Source: Candidatus Methanovirga meridionalis
GTDB lineage: Archaea; Methanobacteriota; Methanobacteria; Methanobacteriales; Methanobacteriaceae
Length of the DNA stretch: 13,353 nucleotides
Reading direction: 5' to 3'
Assembly: GCA_031289325.1 (NCBI GenBank)
Contig: JAITPS010000184.1
Coordinates: forward strand, 1 to 13,353
A program made the translations under genes and the position numbers. Under the pieces are notes generated by a model. That model saw only the letters and a program-made list of their open reading frames with translations, ran no database searches and was not told where the DNA came from. Each line of letters opens with the position of its first letter. Positions within the stretch are counted from its first letter, which is position 1. This document shows positions 7,132 to 13,353 of this stretch, one piece after another.

Positions 7132-8064
7132 TTAAATAAAATAATGATTATTCAAAGCAAAAGTAATAATTGGTAATGAAATAAAACTAAGAATTGTTGA
7201 CATAAAAACACAATCAGCAACTAATTCCCATTCAAGACCATAAGCACTGGCTAAAATGAGTGAAAGAATTGAAGAGGGCATAGCTGATTCAACAATACCA
7301 ACTTTAAATTCTAATCCTTTTAAATTTAATAACATGACAATTATGAAAGATAATAAAGGATACATTATAAGTTTAATTGATGAGATGAAAGACACAATTT
7401 TAATATTATTTTTCATCCTACTAAAATCCAAAGATAATCCTAAAGAGAACATTGCTAATGGAATAGCTGTTGCACCAATATCATTGATGGTATTTTCTAA
7501 AACATCACCTATAGGAATATTAAGAATATTCATAATGATTCCAAAACTAAAACTCCAAAGAATTGGAAATCCAAGAACCTTTTTTAAAACATCTTTTAGA
7601 TCACCTTCAATATTAATTATTAGAATTATACTTAAACATGAAAAAAGTATTGGTGTAGATAAATCAAAAAATATGGCTCTTATTAAACCATCACCACCAA
7701 AAATACCTGAAACAATAGAGTAACCTAAATATGCAGTATTACCTAACACGACAGCCAACATTAAACTTAATATCTTAATTTTAGAAAAATTATAGAATTT
7801 TAATATCAATAAAGTAAACAATCCAACAAACAGTGCTGGAAGTATGGGGATAAAAGGCATTAGATATAACTTTGAAAAGATAGAAATATCTTCAGTGTAT
7901 AAAGCCATGAAGATCATGCAGGGCATTAAAATATTTATTAATATTACATTTAAAGGCTTAACATCATCAGATTTTAAAAGTTTTGATTTTTTTAATAGAT
8001 AACCTAAAAAAAGCAATATAATAATTGATATATAAGTATTCTCAAAAGAACTCATCAAATTCAT
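7132..8064 (-). CDS. AEC-family permease (auxin efflux carrier/malate permease type)
   Basis: The 310-aa integral membrane protein has about ten hydrophobic segments in two halves joined around residue 150-160, the usual AEC architecture and length. Family marks are N-terminal-half PCMIF (48-52), GNTAYLG (108-114), IPLAMFSLGLSL (201-212) and ESAMPSS (259-265). AEC carriers export or exchange organic acids, and the substrate cannot be told from sequence. The start at 8064 lacks a clear Shine-Dalgarno. Met4 (8055) is an alternative, because GGATGA lies a few bases before it. purF ends 91 bases upstream on the same strand. The spacer between has two imperfect palindromes, so this gene could be an operon member or have its own promoter. 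Confidence 0.88.
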   Translation of the reverse strand: MNLMSSFENTYISIIILLFLGYLLKKSKLLKSDDVKPLNVILINILMPCMIFMALYTEDISIFSKLYLMPFIPILPALFVGLFTLLILKFYNFSKIKILSLMLAVVLGNTAYLGYSIVSGIFGGDGLIRAIFFDLSTPILFSCLSIILIINIEGDLKDVLKKVLGFPILWSFSFGIIMNILNIPIGDVLENTINDIGATAIPLAMFSLGLSLDFSRMKNNIKIVSFISSIKLIMYPLLSFIIVMLLNLKGLEFKVGIVESAMPSSILSLILASAYGLEWELVADCVFMSTILSFISLPIITFALNNHYFI

Positions 8065-8095
8065 CCATTTTTATAAGAGTAAAGTAATGAAAGTT

Positions 8096-8146
8096 TCTAA
8101 ACTTAAGTTTTAGATTTTCTCAAATATTTTTTGTGGTCACCAAAAC
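8096..8146. promoter_or_regulatory. Two imperfect palindromes upstream of the AEC permease gene
   Basis: TCTAAACTTAAGTTTTAGA at 8096-8114 is symmetric apart from one extra T and contains a perfect 12-bp palindrome, AAACTTAAGTTT (8099-8110). TTTTGTGGTCACCAAAA at 8129-8145 is symmetric around C8138 apart from a GT bulge. They lie between purF and the permease start and may be operators or a weak RNA hairpin. There is no direct evidence of function. Confidence 0.3.
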
Positions 8147-8155
8147 CTGTTTAAG

Positions 8156-9529
8156 TTATTTTTGAGGAATATTTGTTGGATAATTCTCATTAATACAAGC
8201 TAAACATAAATCATTAAAATGAATTCCAATGGAATCAACAAGAGAATGTATACTTAGATATCCTAATGTTTCAACACCTAATTTCTCTTTGATTTGATTG
8301 GTAGTATTATTAGCTGCTATTAACTCCTTTTTTGAAGCCATTGAAATGCCATAGTAACAAGGAGCAATAATTGGTGGGCAACCAATTAACATGTGAATTT
8401 CTTTTGCACCAGCTTCTTTTAAAATTTTAACTATTGATTGAGAGGTTGTTCCTCTTACAATACTATCATCAATTAAAATAATTCTTTTGCCTTCAACTTC
8501 AGATTTAATAGGATTTATTTTTAATTTAATTGCTAATAGCCTTTCTCCTTGAGTAGGCATAATGAATGTTCTTCCAACATACCTATTTTTAATTAATCCC
8601 TCACCATAAGGAATTTTTGAAGCTCTTGAATATCCAATAGCTACTGGAATTGAAGAATCTGGAACAGGAATCACTATATCAGCATCAATTTTATATTCTT
8701 CATATAAATGTTCTCCTATGTTTAGTCTTGATTTATAAACATCACGCCCATTCATAATACTATCTGGTCTTGCAAAATAAACATATTCAAAAACACAATG
8801 TGCCTTTTTAATAGAGTTAGCTATTTTAACTTTATGGGATTTAATTTCATTGTCTTTAAAGTAGATAATTTCTCCAGCTTCAACATCCCTAATATACTTA
8901 GCACCAACTACATCAAAAGCAACAGTTTCAGATGCAATCATATAATCCTTATCATTCTTAGCAATGGATAATGGTTTCATTCCAGCAGGATCTCTTACAG
9001 CATAAAGTTCATCATCAATTAAAATAACAATAGAATATGATCCTATAATTTTTTCAACAACTCTTTCAATTGTTAAAATAAAGTTGTTGGTTTTTTCATA
9101 TTCCTGTTTAATTAAATAGAATAATACTTCAGAATCTGTATCTGAAGTAAATTCATAACCTTCATCAATCAAATCCTCTCTTAAAGAAGATGAGTTAATA
9201 ATATCCCCATTATGTGCAATAGCTATATGTTGACCATTTAAAGTTGTTAAGAAAGGTTGGGAGTTCTCTAATTTAGAATCTCCTGTAGTTGAATATCGTA
9301 CATGCCCAATAGCTTTATTACCCTGCAAAAAATTAAAATCAAAATCTTTAAAAGCATCTGTTAATAAACCCACACCTATATGAGAATGCATTTTACTACC
9401 ATCGAATGTAGCCATTCCTGCAGATTCCTGACCTCTGTGTTGTAAAGCATAGAGACCATAATAAACAAAAGATGAAACATTTTTATCTAAATTAGAATGT
9501 ATTCCTACAATACCACATTTATCCTTCAA
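8156..9529 (-). CDS. purF: Amidophosphoribosyltransferase (PurF)
   Basis: PurF makes phosphoribosylamine from PRPP and glutamine, the committed step of purine synthesis. The 457-aa protein has an N-terminal Ntn glutaminase domain with Cys5 as nucleophile, after a four-residue propeptide (MKDK) that must be removed. It also has R32-G33 (HRGQES), N107-G108-D109 and a C-terminal phosphoribosyltransferase domain with the PRPP loop IILIDDSIVRGTTS (350-363). Four cysteines match the Bacillus-type [4Fe-4S] ligands: C245, C391, C442 and C445. The enzyme is therefore probably oxygen-sensitive, fitting a strict anaerobe. The start at 9529 is fixed by AAGGAGAGG a few bases upstream. A TATA-like box at 9577-9584 gives it its own promoter, although the next gene upstream is only 120 bases away. 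Confidence 0.97.
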   Translation of the reverse strand: MKDKCGIVGIHSNLDKNVSSFVYYGLYALQHRGQESAGMATFDGSKMHSHIGVGLLTDAFKDFDFNFLQGNKAIGHVRYSTTGDSKLENSQPFLTTLNGQHIAIAHNGDIINSSSLREDLIDEGYEFTSDTDSEVLFYLIKQEYEKTNNFILTIERVVEKIIGSYSIVILIDDELYAVRDPAGMKPLSIAKNDKDYMIASETVAFDVVGAKYIRDVEAGEIIYFKDNEIKSHKVKIANSIKKAHCVFEYVYFARPDSIMNGRDVYKSRLNIGEHLYEEYKIDADIVIPVPDSSIPVAIGYSRASKIPYGEGLIKNRYVGRTFIMPTQGERLLAIKLKINPIKSEVEGKRIILIDDSIVRGTTSQSIVKILKEAGAKEIHMLIGCPPIIAPCYYGISMASKKELIAANNTTNQIKEKLGVETLGYLSIHSLVDSIGIHFNDLCLACINENYPTNIPQK

Positions 9530-9576
9530 TGTATATTCCTCTCCTTGAATTATCGCTGACTAATTAAATTAATTGC

Positions 9577-9584
9577 ATTATAAA
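9577..9584 (-). promoter_or_regulatory. Probable TATA box for purF
   Basis: On the minus strand TTTATAAT lies 48-55 bases before the purF ATG. Initiation about 25 bases downstream would leave a leader of roughly 25 bases that includes the AGGAGAGG ribosome site. Confidence 0.5.
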
Positions 9585-9649
9585 TTAAAGAGTAAAATAT
9601 TTTGTCTTTTAACTTTATTTAATTGGTTTTCTAAAATGTAGATCTATCA

Positions 9650-10891
9650 TTAAAAAAGGATTTTATCGTTATCAAAATCATTTGATAAATCAGGACTATG
9701 TTTAATAAAAATAAGTGATGTTCTAACAATCTTTAACCATTCAACAGCATGGTTCTTAGATGTAGCACCAATCAAACCTTGACCAATGATTACATTGTCT
9801 GGTTTAAATTTATTTGTAGCTAAAATTACATGATTTTCATGGTCTAAAACTTCACTAAAAGAATCTTCCCACAGTTGAGATAATGAAAAAATCTCTAAAA
9901 TTTCCTTATTATGAATATTAGAAAATCTATTTTTAAAATCAGAAAATTCAGATTTAATCTCATCGAGTTGAATATTAAGAGTTTTCATCTCATTTTTAAG
10001 TTCATAATTCTCATTTTTAATAGTCTCATATTCATTAAAAAGTGAATTATATTCAATGTTTAACTTTTCATTTAACTTTAAAAACTTAGAAATTTCTTTA
10101 TCTTTAAGATTCAACTCTTGATTAACTTGATTTAATTTAACCATATTAAAAAGAGAATTAAGACCTGCTTTCATAATAGATTTTTTAATCTCCTCTTGGA
10201 AAAAATCCTCTGGAATTAACTCATAATTTCTTGTTTTAGGAAATTTCAAAACTCCAACATATCCCACAAGATTTTTAAGTTTGCTATTATAATAATTAAT
10301 CTTATCTTTAACTTCATTATTATAATTAAGTTCATTCTCTTCTTTAAATTCACTATTAGGATTATTTAAAATCTCGTTATGGTTATCAAAATTGTAATCA
10401 TTTGTTACAAGAACAATATCTGCTCCTTTAACAGCACTAATAGCTATTTCTATATTAGTTACAGGAATAATAGCTGAAATTACAACATCTAAATCAGTTT
10501 TTAAATCCAAAAATTTAATAGATTTAGATAAAATTTCCACATTAGTTAAATCATCAGTGATAATCCTTACATCAATAAATAGCTTACTATTACTATTTAA
10601 TTCTAAGGCATCATATTTAAAATCCAAACTATTCGAGCTGAATTCACTATCTAAGTCTTCAAATTCATTAAAATTAGATGATTCTTCACGAGTTTTATTA
10701 TTTGAATGATTAACTTCTGTTTTATAATCATTATTATCTAAATCAGAACTAACATCATCATCAAAATTAAAATCAATGAAATTCAAGTTATTAAAATCAG
10801 GAGTTTCAAGATTTGAATCTTTAGAATCAGGTTTATGGTTATTATCCTCTAAATCAACAACATAATCCTTATTTTTTTTATTAAACTCCAT
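9650..10891 (-). CDS. Uncharacterised 413-aa protein: acidic N terminus, alpha/beta domain, coiled coil
   Basis: I do not recognise a named family. Residues 1-102 are Asp/Asn/Glu/Ser-rich, low-complexity and probably disordered. Residues 103-245 look like an alpha/beta (receiver-like or Rossmann-like) domain: FIDVRIIT (105-112), then VVISAIIPV (136-144), ADIVLVTND (157-165) and VGYVGVLKFP (209-218). Residues 245-325 are a strong heptad-rich coiled coil, and 335-395 form a short mixed C-terminal domain with NVIIGQGLIGAT (366-377). There are no signal peptide or membrane segments. The gene lies between rpl37e and purF on the same strand, with about 290 and 120 bases of spacer. I recall that Methanobacteriales keep LSm, L37e and PurF close together, which would make it a conserved neighbour, but I cannot check. 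The start at 10891 has only a weak AGG upstream. The palindrome ATGAATTTTCAT lies about 15 bases before it. Confidence 0.8.
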   Translation of the reverse strand: MEFNKKNKDYVVDLEDNNHKPDSKDSNLETPDFNNLNFIDFNFDDDVSSDLDNNDYKTEVNHSNNKTREESSNFNEFEDLDSEFSSNSLDFKYDALELNSNSKLFIDVRIITDDLTNVEILSKSIKFLDLKTDLDVVISAIIPVTNIEIAISAVKGADIVLVTNDYNFDNHNEILNNPNSEFKEENELNYNNEVKDKINYYNSKLKNLVGYVGVLKFPKTRNYELIPEDFFQEEIKKSIMKAGLNSLFNMVKLNQVNQELNLKDKEISKFLKLNEKLNIEYNSLFNEYETIKNENYELKNEMKTLNIQLDEIKSEFSDFKNRFSNIHNKEILEIFSLSQLWEDSFSEVLDHENHVILATNKFKPDNVIIGQGLIGATSKNHAVEWLKIVRTSLIFIKHSPDLSNDFDNDKILF

Positions 10892-11020
10892 GGAACAAAA
10901 CCTATAAAATGAATTTTCATAAAGTTATTAATAATGTATAACCATAAATGATTAAGGAAATAATAGCTATTTAAAAGTCATGTTTAAAAAAAATATTTAA
11001 TTAATTTACAATCATCATAT

Positions 11021-11060
11021 TAATTCAAAAACTTATAGTTTAATTCAAAAACTTATAGTT
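11021..11060. repeat. Perfect 20-bp tandem duplication
   Basis: TAATTCAAAAACTTATAGTT occurs at 11021-11040 and 11041-11060 in the 293-bp spacer between the 413-codon gene and rpl37e. That spacer is otherwise AT-rich with no gene seen. Confidence 0.95.
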
Positions 11061-11100
11061 TCAAAATTATATAATTTACAATATATTCTTTGTAATTTTA

Positions 11101-11136
11101 TTTATAAATTAAATATTGTTTATAAATTAAATATGA
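11101..11136. repeat. 18-bp tandem duplication
   Basis: TTTATAAATTAAATAT plus two bases occurs at 11101-11118 and 11119-11136, with 16 of 18 bases identical. It is in the same spacer as the 20-bp doublet. Confidence 0.85.
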
Positions 11137-11184
11137 TTAAAAGTAAATATAATATAATTGAAATTAAATGTGCTTAAAAACAAT

Positions 11185-11370
11185 TTATGTCAATCTTAAA
11201 CCATTAATTTTTTTGTTTTGCCAGTTGTATCTTCTGATTCTTTTAGATTTTCCAAAACCACAAGAAGCACAAACCTTATGGCGAACATGATAAGTATTGT
11301 GTCCACATCTTCTACATCGAATGTGAGTTTTTTTATTTTTTTTACCCATCGAAGGCGTTCCTTTTGACAT
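11185..11370 (-). CDS. rpl37e: Large ribosomal subunit protein eL37 (L37e)
   Basis: This 61-aa zinc-ribbon ribosomal protein of the archaeal/eukaryotic type starts MSKGTPSMGKKNKKTHIRCR. Zinc ligands are C19, C22, C34 and C37 (CRRC and CASC), followed by a basic tail for rRNA contact. A longer frame from 11385 adds MEDLG, but those codons are the ribosome site itself: GGAGG at 11379-11383 is eight bases before the ATG at 11370, and the family starts at MSKGTPS. It lies 57 bases behind the LSm gene and is surely co-transcribed with it. Confidence 0.96.
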   Translation of the reverse strand: MSKGTPSMGKKNKKTHIRCRRCGHNTYHVRHKVCASCGFGKSKRIRRYNWQNKKINGLRLT

Positions 11371-11427
11371 TCCTAAATCCTCCATTTATATTTTGTAAAA
11401 CTAATAGTTTATGTATTATTTAATAGT

Positions 11428-11661
11428 TTATGGAGAAATATAAACTATATTATCTCCTCTAATAAGAACAGTTCCTAATCTTCTTAGAGCTTCACCATTT
11501 TCTAACTCTTCAGCATCATCAAGAACTAAATTTATATGCAAATCAAAACTCTTTAATATTCCTCTAAATTCTCTATCGCCTTTTAGTTTAATTAAAACTG
11601 CGGAATTAACTGCATTACCTAATGTGTCAAGAGGTCTTTGAACATTTCTTTCTTTGGCCAT
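11428..11661 (-). CDS. Archaeal Sm-like (LSm/SmAP) RNA-binding protein
   Basis: The 77-aa protein forms one Sm fold that assembles into a heptameric ring binding U-rich RNA. The Sm1 motif spans about 20-50, with the RNA-binding loop FDLHINLVLDD (39-49). The Sm2 motif is GTVLIRGDNIVYI (63-75). I place the start at ATG 11661 (MAKERNVQRPLD). A GTG 9 bases further out belongs to GGTGATT at 11665-11671, the ribosome site, and the same GGTGATT-short gap-ATG layout is seen at rli1. It is the first gene of an LSm-rpl37e pair. A possible TATA element (ATTATAAT on the minus strand) lies at about 11703-11710, with an estimated leader of 15-20 bases. Confidence 0.95.
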   Translation of the reverse strand: MAKERNVQRPLDTLGNAVNSAVLIKLKGDREFRGILKSFDLHINLVLDDAEELENGEALRRLGTVLIRGDNIVYISP

Positions 11662-12251
11662 AATAATCACCTTATTTACACTTATTTGTAAATTCTATTA
11701 ACATTATAATATTATTCTATACTTATTAATTCTTTTATAATATAGCATATTTATCTTTATTTATATCTCTATCTTTATAAAATTTATTTACAAAACAACA
11801 TTTTTTAGATAATCATTTGATCAACTTTTTTTAAAGTTTATTTTGAAAATCTTTGATTTTATTATTTATAAAATAAATTAAATTTTTTATTTTATATAAT
11901 TTAATAAATTTTATATAATTTAATAAAATTACTTATTAATATGTATTATAAATTAAATTTTTTATTTATAAGTTAAATTTCATTTATAAGTTAAATTTTT
12001 TATATAATTTAATAAAACTGCTTATTTAATCTTATTTAATATATTATATTTATAGAATTACTTATTTAATATATTATAAATTAATAAATTAAATTTTTAT
12101 TTATAAATTAAATTTTTTATATAATTTAATAATTTAATAAAATTACTTATTTATAAAATAAAATTACTTATTTATAAATTACTTATTTAATATTAATATA
12201 TTTATAAAACTATCATATATAACTTATTTATAAATATTCATAATTAATATA

Positions 12252-12359
12252 ATATGAATTTGTTATAACTTTATTATATGAATTTGTTATAACTTTATTT
12301 GACTTTGTATTTAAAAGTATCTAATGAAAATTTATAAATATCTAATGAAAATTTATAAA
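12252..12359. repeat. Two adjacent perfect tandem doublets (24 bp and 21 bp)
   Basis: A 24-bp unit beginning ATATGAATTTGTTATAAC occurs at 12252-12275 and 12276-12299. A 21-bp unit beginning TATCTAATGAAAATTTAT occurs at 12318-12338 and 12339-12359. Both pairs are exact. They sit 120-220 bases upstream of moaE. Confidence 0.95.
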
Positions 12360-12404
12360 AGTTATATAATATACAATATTATTTATAACTAAATTATTTA
12401 TTAA

Positions 12405-12412
12405 TATATAAA
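12405..12412 (+). promoter_or_regulatory. Possible TATA box for moaE
   Basis: TATATAAA lies 64-71 bases before the chosen moaE ATG. Initiation about 25 bases on would give a leader of about 40 bases. Many similar AT strings nearby make this uncertain. Confidence 0.35.
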
Positions 12413-12475
12413 CAAAATATAAAAATAAATGTAAAGAATAAATGTATTAACTCAAAATAGATGGGATGGTTTTTA

Positions 12476-12901
12476 ATGTTGATAAAAATAGTGGAAAAAG
12501 ATGATAAAGATTACAAAATAAGTGATCTTGTTAATGAACTTAAAAAAAATAGTAAAATAGATGAATCAGGAGCTATATTTACTTTTGAAGGGTTTGTTAG
12601 AGGTAAAGAAATTAAACATATTACATTAACTAGTCCTGATAAAAAAAAGACTGAAAAAAAATTAATTGAGATGATAAAAGATATTGAAGAAAAATACAAC
12701 ATTCATGAAATAGCTACAGTTCATTATATTGGGAAATTTTATACTGGAGATACCTTATTCTTAATAGCTACTCTTGGTCCTCATAGAGAAGAGACATTGG
12801 AAGCTATGAAAGATGCCATTGAAAAAATAAAATATGAACTTGAATTTAAAAAAGAAGAAGTTTCCGATGGTGGAACAAAAATCATATTAGCTGGAGGATA
12901 A
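12476..12901 (+). CDS. moaE: Molybdopterin synthase catalytic subunit MoaE
   Basis: MoaE, with sulphur-carrying MoaD, converts precursor Z (cPMP) to molybdopterin. Methanogens need it for formylmethanofuran and formate dehydrogenases. The 141-aa protein shows GAIFTFEGFVRG (32-43, with conserved R42), LGPHREETLEAM (100-111, the HR pair) and the C-terminal lysine motif EFKKEE (123-128) that forms the active site. A longer frame from 12461 adds MGWFL, but GGATGG at 12464-12469 makes a ribosome site for the ATG at 12476, and the family starts close to it. No moaD is adjacent. It stands alone, divergent from LSm. Confidence 0.93.
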   Translation: MLIKIVEKDDKDYKISDLVNELKKNSKIDESGAIFTFEGFVRGKEIKHITLTSPDKKKTEKKLIEMIKDIEEKYNIHEIATVHYIGKFYTGDTLFLIATLGPHREETLEAMKDAIEKIKYELEFKKEEVSDGGTKIILAGG

Positions 12902-13016
12902 CTTAAAGATTAAGAGTAGTGTGTTTAAAAATTTCAATTAACACTTAAATTATCCTTTATTTCAAAATTTCTACCATGTCATGCGATTTATATCTAATTT
13001 CATTAGTTATAAAAGT

Positions 13017-13039
13017 TTTGGAATATACTATATACCAAA
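13017..13039. repeat. 23-bp near-perfect palindrome between convergent genes
   Basis: TTTGGAATATA and TATATACCAAA are arms around the single base C13028, with 10 of 11 pairs complementary. It lies in the 165-bp spacer where moaE and the Rpn-type gene converge, 27 bases past the stop of the latter. It could be a bidirectional terminator element or a protein-binding site. Confidence 0.6.
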
Positions 13040-13066
13040 TAAGATAATAAGAAAGTAGAAATTAAA

Positions 13067-13353
13067 TTATTTGCTGTTTAGATTCTGGATTTTTGAAATT
13101 GGAAGATTGGTAACTTCGCTAATAAAATTTAAATCCACTCCTTTCTTCAACATGTTAATAGCTATTTCTACTTTTTCCTCTTTTTTACCCTCTTTTATAC
13201 CTTCTTTTTTACCTTTTTTTATACCTTCTTTTTCACCTTCTATTCTGCCTTTTTCTTCGCTGTGGTGTATTTCTCCTTCTATTTCCATTATTGCTAATTG
13301 TCTCATTTGGTAGTCGTGGTATGCTTCTTCATCGGATAGTAGTTCGTTGAATT
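13067..13353 (-). CDS. Rpn/PD-(D/E)XK nuclease-family transposase-like protein, C-terminal part (runs off the window)
   Basis: The frame is open through the window edge: 15 codons (FNELLSDEEAYHDYQ) precede the ATG at 13306, which is therefore internal. The visible 94 residues include YHDYQMRQLAIMEIEGEI, then a Lys/Glu/Gly-rich repeat (EGEKEGIKKGKKEGIKEG, roughly residues 37-58 of the visible part). The end is a short helical tail with LKKGVDLNFISEVTNLPI. This ending (a linker, KEG repeats, then a 'method' helix-turn-helix-like tail) is typical of the Rpn/transposase_31 proteins that carry an N-terminal nuclease domain. The nuclease domain itself would lie beyond base 13353. The assignment rests on the tail only. 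Confidence 0.7.
   Translation of the reverse strand, partial: FNELLSDEEAYHDYQMRQLAIMEIEGEIHHSEEKGRIEGEKEGIKKGKKEGIKEGKKEEKVEIAINMLKKGVDLNFISEVTNLPISKIQNLNSK

Larger units (their letters stand above)
11672..12475. other. 800-bp AT-rich divergent spacer with many short tandem doublets
   Basis: This is the spacer between the divergent LSm and moaE genes. No gene or structured RNA was seen. It holds promoters for both sides and a series of head-to-tail two-copy repeats: 19 bp at 11890-11908/11909-11927, 18 bp at 11964-11981/11982-11998, 21 bp period at 12139-12157/12160-12178, 24 bp at 12252-12275/12276-12299 and 21 bp at 12318-12338/12339-12359. Composition is almost entirely A and T. Confidence 0.85.

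Noticed and set aside
6927..7139. 70-codon + strand frame beginning MKKLPFQNLRTF
   Set aside because: It is made from the interspersed repeat copies; the other copy at 4037-4103 has a stop in the same frame, and the rest is poly-I/K/F low complexity.
7256..7723. 155-codon + strand frame
   Set aside because: It lies wholly antisense to the AEC permease gene, which has clear family motifs; the product is not protein-like.
13071..13313. 80-codon + strand frame rich in P, S and F
   Set aside because: It is the antisense shadow of the KEG-repeat tail of the Rpn-type gene.

Overview
The window is very AT-rich DNA from a methanogenic archaeon, most likely a Methanobrevibacter-like member of the Methanobacteriales. 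The evidence is archaeal core genes (ABCE1/Rli1 with two Fe-S clusters, L37e, an Sm-like protein, MoaE), archaeal Shine-Dalgarno sequences of the GGTGAT/GGAGG type, TATA-box-like promoters, and a transposase of the kind common in Methanobrevibacter. No tRNA, rRNA or CRISPR array was seen.

Layout. (1) Bases 1-111 are the 3' end of a group II intron on the + strand, with a complete domain V and a domain VI whose bulged A lies 7 nt from the predicted splice site. (2) Bases 236-2996, minus strand, hold an RsbW-like kinase/ATPase followed by a membrane-anchored SpoIIE-type PP2C phosphatase and a doubtful 37-codon ORF. This is a partner-switching pair in a lineage without sigma factors, and the kinase carries a C-terminal frameshift at a run of seven A. 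(3) Bases 3088-4004 are a DDE transposase on the + strand, broken near its N terminus by a frameshift. (4) Bases 4142-6183, minus strand, hold rli1 (ABCE1 ribosome recycling factor), overlapped by a degenerate-looking 88-codon ORF. (5) Bases 6184-7131 are an AT-rich intergenic region made of nested duplications, two 15-bp tandem arrays and copies of an element that also lies behind rli1. (6) Bases 7132-9529, minus strand, hold an AEC-family permease and purF. (7) Bases 9650-11661, minus strand, hold a 413-codon protein of unknown function with an acidic N terminus and a coiled coil, then rpl37e and an LSm gene. (8) Bases 11671-12475 are a second large AT-rich spacer full of two-copy tandem duplications. 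(9) moaE lies on the + strand, and the 3' end of an Rpn/PD-(D/E)XK-type gene on the minus strand runs off the window.

How the genes fit together: the housekeeping part covers translation (L37e, ABCE1), RNA metabolism (LSm), purine synthesis (PurF) and molybdopterin synthesis (MoaE). The left 6 kb looks like a decaying regulatory and mobile-element region: intron end, frameshifted kinase, frameshifted transposase and remnant ORF. The most interesting items are the archaeal partner-switching pair with its frameshift, the group II intron end, the repeated element downstream of two unrelated genes, and the many short tandem doublets confined to spacers.
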